DNA from: Niabella sp.
GTDB lineage: Bacteria; Bacteroidota; Bacteroidia; Chitinophagales; Chitinophagaceae
Length of the DNA stretch: 40,563 bases
Assembly (NCBI GenBank): GCA_017744795.1
Contig: JAGIAQ010000027.1
Coordinates: 1 to 40,563 of the forward strand
Direction of reading: 5' to 3'
This document shows, piece after piece, positions 34,401 to 40,563 of this stretch (position 1 is its first letter; every line of letters starts with the position of its first letter). The notes beneath the pieces are model-generated. The model saw only the letters and a program-made list of their open reading frames with translations, did not search any database and had not been told where the DNA came from. The position numbers and the translations under genes were made by a program.

Positions 34401-36541
34401 AGGATCTTGAGGGATATACTATTATAGCGGCGCCGGTAGTAGGTCTGGTGAGTCGTGTTACAGGGCAACCGTATCCGTTGTTGATGACAATGGGCGTAAA
34501 AGAGGATGCAGAGGGAACCCATGTATTATTGGTGGATGTTACTACGGAAGAAACGATGGGGAAATATAGCGGCGACAGCAACCTGGGCCTATGGTCTGCA
34601 GTACAGGAGGCGTTCAATGCCTTTGGGGAGAAGTGTAAATATGGAGAGGGCTATATAGCCTACCGGCTACCGGATGAACATATTAGCGGCGTGGCAACGA
34701 GCGCTCCGGGCTTCTGGGAAAATGTCAAGAGTATATTGGGCAAAGTGGCCGCTGTGGCTGGGATTGCTGCTCTATTAGTGGGTGCCGTTTTTACCGGCGG
34801 CGCATTAGCGGTGGTTGCAGGTTATGTTGGTGTGGGTGCATTGGTGATCGGCGGCGCATTGGCGGCAGACAATATTTACGATCGTGCCGTCAATCACAGG
34901 TTGCATGCCGACGTGGAGCTGGCAATGGATGTGCTGAATATTGCCGGACCTGTCTTACAGGGCGCGGGCGCGTTGGCAAAGCTTTCAAGCGTTTCCACCC
35001 TTACAAAACTGGTGCGCCTTTCGGAAGCCGCTGGTGAGTTGTCCGCCGCGGAAAAAACGGTCATGACGGTAGCGGCCATTGCAAAGCTGGAAAACCTGGT
35101 GATGATTGGTAAAACGCTTGCAATTCTGCAAAAGGGAGAGGCAATTACGAACCTGGGCCTGGTGGGTTATAAAACCTATAAAGACCTGGCGATGGTAGCA
35201 GAAGTGTATGCCGATGATCCTGCAAAAATGCGCGCTATGCAGGCCGAGATCATCAGGAATGCCCTGATTGCAGGAACCTTTGCGATCATTGCTTTAAAAA
35301 ATGAATTTAAATTGCGCAGCCCCGATGAGCTGGAAGGGCTCGTAAACAACCTTGTAAAAGAAAAAGATTATGAGGCGGCAATGATACGGTCAGGAATTAA
35401 AGATGCCGCCGGGAACTGGAAGGATCCCCGCCTGAAAGAGTATTTCCTGGGAAAAGGAAAAGAAAAACTGGAGCAGCTTGATGCACCAAAGCAGGATGAT
35501 GAAACGGTAAAACAGGGAGCCGGTTTGCAGGGCAATGGGGAAAAACAGGAACCTGATAAATATGAAACAGATCGTAAAGTGCCCATGAAAGGCCATGCCG
35601 AAACGCCCGATCGTTTGCATGAGGTGGAAGCCTATCCTGATGGAACGCTAGGCCGGTGCTCATCGGTGGTAGGTGCCAGGTGTCCTCTTTTACAGGCACA
35701 GTTTAAAGATGTAATTGCAGAACGTCCTGTTCTTAAAAAACGCCTGGATAAGCTCACAGAGGAGATCAATGCCTTTGGCGCGCAGGCCCCGAAAGCAAAG
35801 ATGGATGAGCTTGCGGCGCTGGAACAGCGTATGCGGCAGCTTCAGACCGTTCGTGAAGTATCCGGCGCGCCCAAAGGATATAAAATTATCGAGATCGGCT
35901 ATAATGATGATGTAGACCTGCCCCTGGCAAATGCTAAAGCAATGATCGAATACCCCAAAGGAGAACGGGTTTGGCGTGGCGCGGATGGTGGTATTTATCA
36001 CGAGGGGGCTATCGGGTCATCAATAGGCCGGCAAGGCTGGGAGCACGAGTTCTATACGGGAACTGAAACAGGGTTGGCTACCATGAAGGGCACGGAACGG
36101 GCACATTCTTTTGGCCAGGGTTTTGGCTGGGAAAGCCCTTATGGGTTACTGAATGCCCCCAGGTTTGTAAATCAAAAACTTCAGAATAATGGCATCGAAC
36201 AGTATATACGCGGTTTGCGCGACCTGCTGCCACCGGGCCAGCAAATCATGTTGCGCACCCGGACAGAAGCGGTTCCTGGTACCAGGCGTTTAAAAGGCAT
36301 TTCATACGAAGGGTTTATTCTGACCGCAGGGGGAGAAAAGATTCCGGCCTTTACGTATGAAATTAATGTTAACTGGAAATCAAATGGAGGAAGCATTGTG
36401 GATGCGCTCCCCATGAAATTCAAAACAAGTATCGACCCGGCGCAGCAAAAAATACTTACCGATATGCAGGGGCTTATTCCGGCATCAAAGATGCCCGATT
36501 ATATTATGAAACCCATACATGAAAATATTACAGTGAACTAA
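31409..36541 (+). CDS. Giant DUF4157 eCIS cargo protein with C-terminal toxin-like domain
   Basis: A 1710-aa putative effector. Residues 46-64 are VDDPLEKDADNMADKVMRM, the leader common to DUF4157 proteins. Two near-identical zinc-knuckle-like units (CAHCEEEE) follow, with Cys pairs at 74/77 and 96/99. DUF4157 spans about 127-220, with HELTH at 208-212. QRK motifs sit at 84-86, 115-117 and 279-281. A long helical, Lys/Glu-rich middle follows. Residues about 1112-1160 are a strongly hydrophobic Ala/Gly/Val stretch able to span a membrane twice. The C-terminal ~200 residues (ERAHSFGQGFGWESPYGLLNAPRFVNQ ... IEQYIRGLRDLL) resemble polymorphic toxin type 4 domains; this match is from memory. DUF4157 is the best-known marker of eCIS effectors. 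No immunity gene follows. Confidence 0.8.
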   Translation: MSAFAPIANSDKQHSTANAVVNQVPAPEAELVSGLPLQCKLEIGAVDDPLEKDADNMADKVMRMPEQDFARRKCAHCEEEEKVQRKSIGPLLQKKCAHCEEEEQINRKPLTSFVQRKTAPGAGWATDAVSATIASTKGSGNPLSGDTKSFMETRFDADFSDVKIHNGNNAAQLSSQLNAQAFTVGRDIYFNEGKYRPDTFTGRHLLAHELTHVMQQQNGSILCKSSDISATKSQPPVAVMEGEAASKPETIEKEAGLLSVAVVDAPPLPPLENNKTLIQRKAGDVSEAVPAENSGDIDLDIFATQSAYEELQLGILRQVFVVAGTTGILYNTGAYKEHYADGVIARYRIRSVDFPKYTLIQMANRKFAILAVEGVKQPDGTEVLKNTLMGWSVDTEENRKAARNADQELNMQNWFIDEKEKADFNDKAGAAAFAVVFVPGGADKSAGAQADQEEVPPMPKWMSAYKGQMDSLITAAKEKETFATDIPDTFFLYYSRSQERWRAGASQATPQKPIDVYFDILEKDNKAEKLEQIRDQVRIKQLSNPAALNKDSKPLDPSIRWAERLRLELEVLITAEKKKNPDNAMLPDATAIVTAPEDATLPFLQLWKYKLTSDAEGQVTRTLRAVVMSAALIKGTAPVQLLEEVKKVMLALQGEEVKAVNEDPKSYNITKEAFPAYITALNVREDFKSVTGGELQLHMNVIMGHTPGMDLLGEASTRFRGMFYTWDVYRVSEVMPAEELNTLSADWATRRKELQEWFKNSGQLKSANPALKETQQTELTAPLDPAALRFWRNAGLTYGLATSYDATGTITMPMTEGEYVVFCRALVEPYENVFRYPSEAFFPVKLIDGYRLATQISDERKTEIEQTDLAILDEKDPKKKKRMEERLKELQAQEKRTLTQAADFNDATQGDMAKLAQKLSDYYETAKGASVPELIAADLKKGKLTQDDFDKLLDLWMYVETNDVTKKPLQQLKSIIRSAEKNQKQIREMKQRAGKFSEDLEGYTIIAAPVVGLVSRVTGQPYPLLMTMGVKEDAEGTHVLLVDVTTEETMGKYSGDSNLGLWSAVQEAFNAFGEKCKYGEGYIAYRLPDEHISGVATSAPGFWENVKSILGKVAAVAGIAALLVGAVFTGGALAVVAGYVGVGALVIGGALAADNIYDRAVNHRLHADVELAMDVLNIAGPVLQGAGALAKLSSVSTLTKLVRLSEAAGELSAAEKTVMTVAAIAKLENLVMIGKTLAILQKGEAITNLGLVGYKTYKDLAMVAEVYADDPAKMRAMQAEIIRNALIAGTFAIIALKNEFKLRSPDELEGLVNNLVKEKDYEAAMIRSGIKDAAGNWKDPRLKEYFLGKGKEKLEQLDAPKQDDETVKQGAGLQGNGEKQEPDKYETDRKVPMKGHAETPDRLHEVEAYPDGTLGRCSSVVGARCPLLQAQFKDVIAERPVLKKRLDKLTEEINAFGAQAPKAKMDELAALEQRMRQLQTVREVSGAPKGYKIIEIGYNDDVDLPLANAKAMIEYPKGERVWRGADGGIYHEGAIGSSIGRQGWEHEFYTGTETGLATMKGTERAHSFGQGFGWESPYGLLNAPRFVNQKLQNNGIEQYIRGLRDLLPPGQQIMLRTRTEAVPGTRRLKGISYEGFILTAGGEKIPAFTYEINVNWKSNGGSIVDALPMKFKTSIDPAQQKILTDMQGLIPASKMPDYIMKPIHENITVN

Positions 36542-36551
36542 AGCACGCGCT

Positions 36552-38018
36552 ATGCATTGCAGGGGAGGCAATAAGGAAACACAAAAAGAAGCGGCAACAG
36601 CCACAACGGCCCTAACAGGCACACCGCACTTAAATGGGATTAGCCTGAAGTCGTTGCCTGTTCAGCGTGCGCCCATAGATGAACATTCGGATATGGTTAG
36701 CGGTGAAATGGAAGAAGATGAAACCAGCGAATCATTACCGCTTCAAAAAAAATGCATGGAATGTGAAGCGGAGGATGTTATGCAACGCAGCGCCTTAGCA
36801 CCGTTTGATCAGGTTCAGTCGGGTGAGAGCAATAATATGACCGCAGCTGCAGTTTCAAAAAAGATACAGGCTACGGCGGGAACGGGGCAACCATTGCCCG
36901 AAACGACCAAAAGCTTTATGGAAAGCCGCTTTGGCGCCTCATTCTCCGATGTGCACATCCATACCGGCAGGGATGCCGCTGATCTGTCATCGGCACTGCA
37001 GGCGCAGGCTTTTACTACGGGAAATGATATTTATTTTAACGAAGAGAAATTTACACCCAACACTACCGAAGGAAAAAAACTGATCGCTCATGAATTAACC
37101 CATACCCTGCAGCAAAAGAAGGGCGGCACCACCGCTCAGCCAAAAGTACAACGGAGCTTCTGGTCCTTTGTAAAAGAGGCGGCAGGCGCTGTATGGAGCG
37201 GTGTTAAGAAAGTAGGCGGCTGGATCGCAAAAGGTGCAGAGTGGCTGGGCGGGCAGCTGCTTGATAAAATTGACGGTGTTCTCCAAAGGGTCACTTTCTG
37301 GATCAGTCAGTTGCCGGCAAGAGTGGGGCGCTTGTTTGCAACCGTATGGCGCGGGCTTAAGACCTTTAAGCCCTGGACGGTAAAGTGGTGGAAGTCGCTT
37401 GCCGAAACGGATACCTGGAAAAACTTCCTGAAGTGGACGGGAACATTATTATTGCAAAGCGCAGAAATAGGAGGGCTTGGCGAAGTATATGAGACGCTGG
37501 AAGATATCGCCAAGTTTAATACCCGTACTCTTTCCGGGGCCGAATTAAAAGCAGCAAGATCAGTGTTTGGCAACAGCGTCAATCTTGCTTTTGTACGCGT
37601 AGATACCGGCGCGGCCATCGGGCCGGCGTTTTCACACAGAGCCTATACCAGTTTCCATACTATTAATAGCTGGGGAACGGAAACAATTGACACAATGATT
37701 CATGAACTGACGCATGTGTGGCAATACGAAAATGCGGGGGCTATTTATATGCCGCAGGCAGTGCACGCACAGGTTTGGGGCGGCGGTTATGATTATGGGG
37801 ATGTTGCAGGGTTGCAAAAGAAACAGGCAGCAGGCGAGGGGCTCCTTTCTTTCAACAGGGAGCAACAGGCCCAGATCGTTGAAGATTTTTTCAGACTGCG
37901 GGAGGGAATACCGATACCCGGCGGTTCTGCTGCTACTATTGCCGACCTTCCATTGTACGCCGATTTTGTGAAAACGGTTTCTACCTTAAGCAAAACAAAA
38001 CTAATGCAGCCGATGTAA
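36552..38018 (+). CDS. DUF4157 eCIS cargo protein with a second HELTH metallopeptidase-like domain
   Basis: A 488-aa putative effector. The N-terminal module parallels that of the 1710-aa protein: a CMEC pair at 68-71 flanked by acidic residues, QR motifs at 39-40, 78-79 and 200-201, and DUF4157 at about 100-190 with HELTH at 180-184. Residues 200-300 are Trp- and Lys-rich amphipathic sequence (FWSFVKEAAGAVWSGVKKVGGWIAKGAEWLGGQ) that could bind or insert into membranes. The C-terminal domain (about 335-475) carries a second HELTH at 384-388, followed by YDYG and EQQAQIVEDFF, whose Glu may be a third zinc ligand. This suggests a zinc metallopeptidase fold. It starts 10 bases after the giant effector and ends the operon. 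Confidence 0.8.
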   Translation: MHCRGGNKETQKEAATATTALTGTPHLNGISLKSLPVQRAPIDEHSDMVSGEMEEDETSESLPLQKKCMECEAEDVMQRSALAPFDQVQSGESNNMTAAAVSKKIQATAGTGQPLPETTKSFMESRFGASFSDVHIHTGRDAADLSSALQAQAFTTGNDIYFNEEKFTPNTTEGKKLIAHELTHTLQQKKGGTTAQPKVQRSFWSFVKEAAGAVWSGVKKVGGWIAKGAEWLGGQLLDKIDGVLQRVTFWISQLPARVGRLFATVWRGLKTFKPWTVKWWKSLAETDTWKNFLKWTGTLLLQSAEIGGLGEVYETLEDIAKFNTRTLSGAELKAARSVFGNSVNLAFVRVDTGAAIGPAFSHRAYTSFHTINSWGTETIDTMIHELTHVWQYENAGAIYMPQAVHAQVWGGGYDYGDVAGLQKKQAAGEGLLSFNREQQAQIVEDFFRLREGIPIPGGSAATIADLPLYADFVKTVSTLSKTKLMQPM

Positions 38019-38483
38019 AGTAATACTTTAAGCTCCTTCATTGCTGTAGGGGCAGAGCGGATGCTCGTTACTTCGGAATAAGTTCCGGATTTACCTGATA
38101 TCTGCAAGCTTCTGCCTTTCTGTTACATTGAGAATAGCATTGTGCTAACGGAAACTTCCAGCCTATAAACTTTGGAGCGGCATAGCCTTGGTTTACTAGA
38201 TTAACAAGGGCCTTTAGCTTCCTGTTGATCCGTGCGCAACTAAACATGGAGAGCCATCGGCTCGGCCCTTAAGTTGATCCTGCAATGATGCCTCATCAGT
38301 TAATCAGGATTGCGGCTATTTTAATAGAATTGATTCCGGTTCATTATAAATTCGTACAATCCGTGAGAGCTGATTCAGGACGGAGCAGGACGGTCCATCT
38401 GTTTTTGCATTTTATATTGCAGCAGCGATTGGTAATTGCCGGTTTAAAAGCTTGTTGAATAACCGGAATAAAAATCTTTTTAA
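38019..38483. other. Gene-free stretch between the eCIS operon and the glycosidase
   Basis: 465 bases with no convincing open frame on either strand. It contains an AAGGGCC/GGCCCTT inverted repeat (38206-38212, 38264-38270) and a direct repeat GTTGATCC (38224-38231, 38273-38280). No U-run terminator follows the last effector gene and no full TAnnTTTG promoter precedes the glycosidase; TATATTG near 38413 is the closest match. Confidence 0.5.
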
Positions 38484-40563
38484 ATGAACAACGGTTTAAA
38501 ATATTTTAAAGGAGCGCTTTTGGTTATCGGCGGTTCCTTAATGATCAATGCAGTGCAGGCGCAGGTAAACTGGCCCCAAACCTCCCGCGAGAATAAACCC
38601 TGGACGCGTTGGTGGTGGGAGGGCAGCGCCGTTAATGAAAAGGATCTTACCTGGAACCTGGAGCAATACCAGAAAGCTGGTTTGGGCGGTGTGGAGCTAA
38701 CACCCATCTACGGTGTGGAAGGACAGGAGAAAAATTTTGTACGCTTCTTATCTCCCCGCTGGATGGACCTTTTCCTGTTTACATTAAAAGAAAGCAAACG
38801 GCTGGGACTGGGAGTTGATCTGGCCAATGCAACCGGCTGGCCCTTTGGCGGCCCCTGGGTGACCGATGCTGATGCCAGCAAAACCATGGAATACAAAACC
38901 TATTCTTTAAAAGCGGGAGAGCAGTTGAAGGAACCGGTACAATTTATTCAGAAAGGACTGGTGCGCACTGCCAACAACAAAGAGGCAAACCTGTCGCATA
39001 TAAAAAAGCCGGTTACCGCTAATACCAATTTGCAGGAGCTGGCACTGGACCAGATCCAGTATTCCGGTTCCATTCCGTTGATTTCCCTGATGGCATATAG
39101 TAATACCGGCAGCGTTGTGGATCTTACAGCTAAAGTGACTGCAGACGGTACACTGCACTGGACAGCTCCAAAAGAAGCTCAAAGCTGGACCTTATACGCT
39201 TTGTTTGAAGGGCTGCACGGGAAAATGGTAGAGCGGGCAGCGCCGGGCGGCGAAGGATATGCGATCGATCATTTTTCAAGAAAAGCGGCTACCGATTATT
39301 TCAAAAGATTTGATGAGGCCTTCAAAGGTGCGGATATCAGCTACCTGCGGGGATTCTTTAATGATTCTTACGAAGTGGATGATGCGCGCGGGCAAGCCAA
39401 TTGGACGGATGATTTTTTTGCTGAATTCAAAAATAAAAAAGGCTACGATCTGCGCACGCAATTACCCGCCTTGTTTGGTAAAGACAATGAGGGGAAAAAT
39501 AAACGGGTCTTGTATGATTATCGTTCGGTAATTGATGAATTGCTGTTGGATAATTTTACAAAAGTGTGGAAACAATGGGGGAATGGCCGCGGTAAATTGT
39601 TGCGGAACCAGAGCCACGGATCGCCCGCCAATACATTGGACCTGTATAGTGTGGTAGATATTCCCGAAACAGAAGGAACGGAATTGCTGCGTTTTAAATT
39701 TGCTACGTCGGCTGCGCATGTTACGGGGAAAAAATTAGTTTCTTCTGAATCGGCTACCTGGCTGAATGAACATTTTCTTTCCTCTTTAGGGGATGTGAAA
39801 AAGGCGATCGATCTTTATTTCCTGGGCGGAGTCAATCATATCTTTTATCACGGTACAGCCTATTCACCCAAAGACGCGCCCTGGCCCGGATGGCTGTTTT
39901 ATGCGGCCGTACATTTTCAGCCCGTGAACCCGCAGTGGCAGCATTTTCATGCGCTCAACGAATACATTACACGGGTACAGTCTTTTTTGCAAAAAGGACA
40001 ACCGGATAATGATGTGCTGCTTTATTACCCGATAATAGATCGTTACTCGGAAACGGGTGGTCCGTTGTTGCAACACTTCGATGGTATGGAACGGAATTTT
40101 GAACATACCGGTTTTGAATATGCTGCCAATAAAATGACAGCGCGCGGCATTGGGTTTGATTTCTTCTCCGACCGGCAGCTGGCTCAGTTTGATTATAAGA
40201 ATAATGCGATCACTACTGGCGGCAATCAGTATAAAGCGATTCTTTTGCCGGCAAATAAATTAATCGATGAGCGGTCCTTTTCTGCAATGATCAATCTTGC
40301 AAAAAGCGGCGCAACGATCCTTGTGTATAAGGCCCTGCCCGCTGATGTTCCGGGGCTGGCGCAGCTGGAAGCCCGGCAAAAAAAGTTTCAGGCTGCCCTG
40401 GATCAGTTGAAGTTCACAAAAGAAGGTCCCCTGCAAAAAGCCAGGGTTGGCGCCGGTGCTTTTTATATAAGTGATGACCTGGATGCGTTGATGAAGGCCG
40501 GGCAGGTACGGGAAACCAGCGGCAATGACAGCGCTATTTTTATATTGCGCAGGAAACAGGCAG
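38484..40563 (+). CDS. Secreted GH106-like glycoside hydrolase (alpha-L-rhamnosidase type), 3' end outside window
   Basis: 693 codons are visible and the frame is open at the window end, so the gene is partial. A signal peptide (NNGLKYFKGALLVIGGSLM ... VQAQ) is followed by the family start NKPWTRWWWEGSAVNEKDL and GLGGVELTPIYGVEG, then a TIM-barrel region with WPFGGPWV, YLRGFFNDSYEVDD, RNQSHGSPANTLDLYSVVDIPETEG and SSESATWLNEH. This is the glycosyl hydrolase pattern of GH106-type alpha-L-rhamnosidases of Bacteroidota, which act in the periplasm on pectin side chains and other rhamnose glycans. The acidic residues in FNDSYEVDD and DIPETEG are candidate catalytic or calcium-binding sites. It is separated from the eCIS by 465 bases and probably belongs to the next functional region. 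Confidence 0.85.
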   Translation, partial: MNNGLKYFKGALLVIGGSLMINAVQAQVNWPQTSRENKPWTRWWWEGSAVNEKDLTWNLEQYQKAGLGGVELTPIYGVEGQEKNFVRFLSPRWMDLFLFTLKESKRLGLGVDLANATGWPFGGPWVTDADASKTMEYKTYSLKAGEQLKEPVQFIQKGLVRTANNKEANLSHIKKPVTANTNLQELALDQIQYSGSIPLISLMAYSNTGSVVDLTAKVTADGTLHWTAPKEAQSWTLYALFEGLHGKMVERAAPGGEGYAIDHFSRKAATDYFKRFDEAFKGADISYLRGFFNDSYEVDDARGQANWTDDFFAEFKNKKGYDLRTQLPALFGKDNEGKNKRVLYDYRSVIDELLLDNFTKVWKQWGNGRGKLLRNQSHGSPANTLDLYSVVDIPETEGTELLRFKFATSAAHVTGKKLVSSESATWLNEHFLSSLGDVKKAIDLYFLGGVNHIFYHGTAYSPKDAPWPGWLFYAAVHFQPVNPQWQHFHALNEYITRVQSFLQKGQPDNDVLLYYPIIDRYSETGGPLLQHFDGMERNFEHTGFEYAANKMTARGIGFDFFSDRQLAQFDYKNNAITTGGNQYKAILLPANKLIDERSFSAMINLAKSGATILVYKALPADVPGLAQLEARQKKFQAALDQLKFTKEGPLQKARVGAGAFYISDDLDALMKAGQVRETSGNDSAIFILRRKQA

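Noticed and set aside
12281-36554. 14-base identity AAGCACGCGCTATG at 12281-12294 and 36541-36554, near the start of the eCIS and between the two cargo genes
   Set aside because: A few exact 14-mers are expected by chance in 40 kb, flanking bases differ, and no integrase or tRNA is present, so it is not evidence of attachment sites.
12598-38018. Contractile prophage
   Set aside because: There are no capsid, portal, terminase, integrase, holin or lysin genes. The AAA+ ATPase, DUF4255, DUF5908 and DUF4157 genes are eCIS markers.
12598-38018. Type VI secretion system
   Set aside because: No TssJLM membrane complex, ClpV or TssB/TssC two-part sheath; the sheath is a single phage-type protein and the ATPase is of the Pvc15 kind.
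1-40563. CRISPR arrays, tRNA, rRNA or insertion sequences
   Set aside because: I saw no regular repeat-spacer arrays, no cloverleaf-like conserved tRNA blocks and no transposase reading frames on either strand.

Overview
The window looks like chromosomal DNA of a Bacteroidota bacterium, most likely a Chitinophagaceae-type soil or freshwater organism. This is inferred from A-rich start regions without Shine-Dalgarno sequences, two good matches to the Bacteroidota -7 promoter element (TAnnTTTG), TonB-dependent transport, and polysaccharide lyase and GH106-type glycosidase genes.

Layout. 1-3750 (minus strand): a vitamin B12 unit made of a cobalamin riboswitch, a BtuB-like TonB-dependent receptor, a DUF71/COG2102 PP-loop ATPase and a MarC-family membrane protein. 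3945-6774 (plus): a TolC-type outer-membrane channel and an HlyD/MacA-type adaptor, with no inner-membrane pump in the window. 6775-7038: two related hairpins in inverted orientation (REP/BIME-like) between convergent genes. 7039-9704: a zinc-ribbon protein, a short single-stranded DNA-binding protein, an Hsp20 chaperone with a small membrane protein, and a conserved protein of unknown function. 9772-11874: a secreted family-8 polysaccharide lyase. 11875-12597: a gene-free stretch with a nested palindromic repeat of about 320 bp.

12598-38018 (plus): an extracellular contractile injection system (eCIS; PVC/AFP/AlgoCIS-like) of sixteen tightly packed genes. In order: tube terminator/cap (DUF4255), an unrecognised 392-aa protein, one sheath, two tube paralogues, a 55-aa DUF5908-like protein, a LysM tube-baseplate connector, a VgrG-like spike, a PAAR tip, a gp25 wedge protein, a 1594-aa J/gp47-like baseplate protein with an unusual C-terminal extension, an 1132-aa second baseplate protein, a tape-measure protein, an AAA+ ATPase, and two DUF4157 proteins that are the likely cargo. 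The cargo proteins are a 1710-aa protein with a probable C-terminal toxin domain and a 488-aa protein with two HELTH motifs. No separate tail-fibre gene and no immunity gene are recognisable.

38484-40563: a secreted GH106-like glycosidase cut off by the window end. The eCIS is thus set between carbohydrate-degradation genes, with no integrase, transposase or tRNA visible at its edges.
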